This document shows, piece after piece, positions 41,067 through 41,809 of a DNA stretch of 41,809 nt (position 1 is its first letter; each line of letters opens with the position of its first letter). Source of the stretch: an uncultured Saprospiraceae bacterium (lineage in GTDB: Bacteria > Bacteroidota > Bacteroidia > Chitinophagales > Saprospiraceae); assembly GCA_905480605.1 (NCBI GenBank), contig CAJQRD010000036.1, forward strand, positions 1 to 41,809, written 5' to 3'. The notes under the pieces are model-generated. The model was not told where the DNA came from. It saw only the letters and a program-made list of their open reading frames with translations, and made no database searches. Made by a program: the position numbers and the translations under genes.

Positions 41067-41809
41067 TTATTGAAAAGGAACATTTTCAACAACTTCCAAA
41101 TCGTATCCTATAAGACCAACTCTTTTTCTTGGTCTGTTTGTTAAAAGTCTTAGTTTGCGAACACCCAAATCATTTAAAATCTGTGCTCCAATTCCTAAAT
41201 CTCGTTGTTGAATAGTCTTTGTTTGTGCGGGTAGTGGATCAATTTTCTCTCCTCTTTCTTTTTGATCCTGCATTGTTTTTAAAGTACTGATAATAGGGTT
41301 GTCTTCTTCCTTTTGTCTCAAATACAAAAGGATCCCTTTGCCTTCATTGGCAATGATTTCTAAAGTCTTGTGAATTTTTTTACCATATCCTAGAAGCAAA
41401 GATCCCAAAATATCTCCTGTATTTGTAGAAGAATGAACACGTGTTAAAATAGCTTCATTCTCACCCCATTCTCCTTTTATAAAAGCCAAGTGGGTCAATT
41501 GTGATGACTTCTCTTCATAAGCAATTACTGTAAAAGGCCCAAATTCAGTTTCAAATTCAACTTCAATTTTTTTAGAGACCAATCTTTCGGTTTCCATTCT
41601 ATAGGCTACCAAGTCCTTAATACTAATAAGCTTAAGGTCTAATTTTTCTTTCAATGCCATCAATTCTGGCAACCTAGCCATTGTGCCATCTTCATTCAAT
41701 ATCTCTACTAAGGTACCAGCAGGATATAGACCAGCCATTCTTGATAAGTCAACAGCAGCTTCAGTATGCCCTGTCCTTCTTAGAACTCCGCCATCTGCTG
41801 CAATTAAAG
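41067..41809 (-). CDS. ribBA: RibBA-type protein: DHBP synthase plus degenerate GTP cyclohydrolase II (5' end outside window)
   Basis: The frame continues through the right edge of the window (LIAADGGVLRRTGHTEAAVDLSRMAGLYPAGTL), so the N-terminal part is missing. That part is 3,4-dihydroxy-2-butanone 4-phosphate synthase (RibB), a riboflavin precursor step. The C-terminal ~170 residues align with GTP cyclohydrolase II, but the Zn-binding cysteines are gone: the usual HSECLTGD...RCDCG reads HSSTNTGD...LLGYG, and the EGRGIG loop region is changed as well. The arginine in QQRDLGIGAQILNDLGVRKLRLLTNRP remains. The RibA half is therefore probably inactive, as in RibBX-type proteins, and a separate GTP cyclohydrolase II would be needed elsewhere. 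Confidence 0.88.
   Translation of the reverse strand, partial: LIAADGGVLRRTGHTEAAVDLSRMAGLYPAGTLVEILNEDGTMARLPELMALKEKLDLKLISIKDLVAYRMETERLVSKKIEVEFETEFGPFTVIAYEEKSSQLTHLAFIKGEWGENEAILTRVHSSTNTGDILGSLLLGYGKKIHKTLEIIANEGKGILLYLRQKEEDNPIISTLKTMQDQKERGEKIDPLPAQTKTIQQRDLGIGAQILNDLGVRKLRLLTNRPRKRVGLIGYDLEVVENVPFQ

Overview
The window is a low-GC chromosomal segment from a member of the Bacteroidota, most likely Saprospiria-like (inference). The evidence is three proteins with type IX secretion (T9SS) type A C-terminal sorting domains, SprB/HYR-type adhesin repeats, weak Shine-Dalgarno signals, a DUF6090 protein, a DUF1080 protein and a choice-of-anchor B protein. No rRNA, tRNA, CRISPR array, phage or transposase gene was found.

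Layout. 1-2.2 kb: 3' end of a large T9SS adhesin. 2.2-5.3 kb: ATP-dependent PEP carboxykinase (pckA, minus strand) divergent from a Crp/Fnr-type regulator, with a 21-bp direct repeat between them. 5.5-10.8 kb: a DEDDh exonuclease, then a three-gene set of MbnP-like lipoprotein, di-heme cytochrome c peroxidase lipoprotein and secreted choice-of-anchor B protein. 10.9-12.2 kb: a membrane glycosyltransferase on the minus strand. 12.2-21.5 kb: a tryptophan/kynurenine catabolic cluster on the plus strand. It encodes an oxalocrotonate decarboxylase-like enzyme, an IclR regulator, tryptophan 2,3-dioxygenase, an aminomuconate-semialdehyde dehydrogenase-like enzyme, an ACMSD-like decarboxylase, kynureninase, kynurenine 3-monooxygenase and a RidA-type aminomuconate deaminase. 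21.6-25.2 kb: RNA methyltransferase-like protein, saccharopine dehydrogenase and a Nudix hydrolase. 25.4-28.7 kb: a giant Tricorn-like S41 protease. 28.8-33 kb: a region of lesions (DUF6090-ankyrin gene split by a stop, decayed kelch gene) around an intact formate-THF ligase (fhs). 33-41.8 kb: patatin/BamA-type lipase, two alpha/beta hydrolases, a C1 peptidase, a T9SS esterase, a DUF1080 protein, a PaaI-like thioesterase and the C-terminal part of ribBA with a degenerate GTP cyclohydrolase II domain.

How the genes work together. Trp is opened by tryptophan dioxygenase. Kynurenine is hydroxylated by KMO, and kynureninase yields 3-hydroxyanthranilate. The ACMSD, aldehyde dehydrogenase, deaminase and decarboxylase genes fit the meta-cleavage route from the ring-opened product towards 2-oxopentenoate. 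The kynurenine formamidase and the ring-opening 3-hydroxyanthranilate 3,4-dioxygenase are not present here. A 19-bp palindrome just before the first gene is a plausible operator for the IclR protein encoded in the same operon.

Most unusual features. (1) Two segments interrupt an otherwise very tightly packed catabolic cluster. One carries a four-helix-bundle (S23/Avd-like) gene and a CCGTAAA tandem array running right up to the kmo start codon. The other carries a 111-bp dispersed repeat and is flanked by 13-bp direct repeats. (2) The second copy of the 111-bp repeat, upstream of saccharopine dehydrogenase, is preceded by a candidate structured RNA: a 14-bp closing stem enclosing several hairpins, one with a GAAA tetraloop, plus a competing 10-bp pairing.
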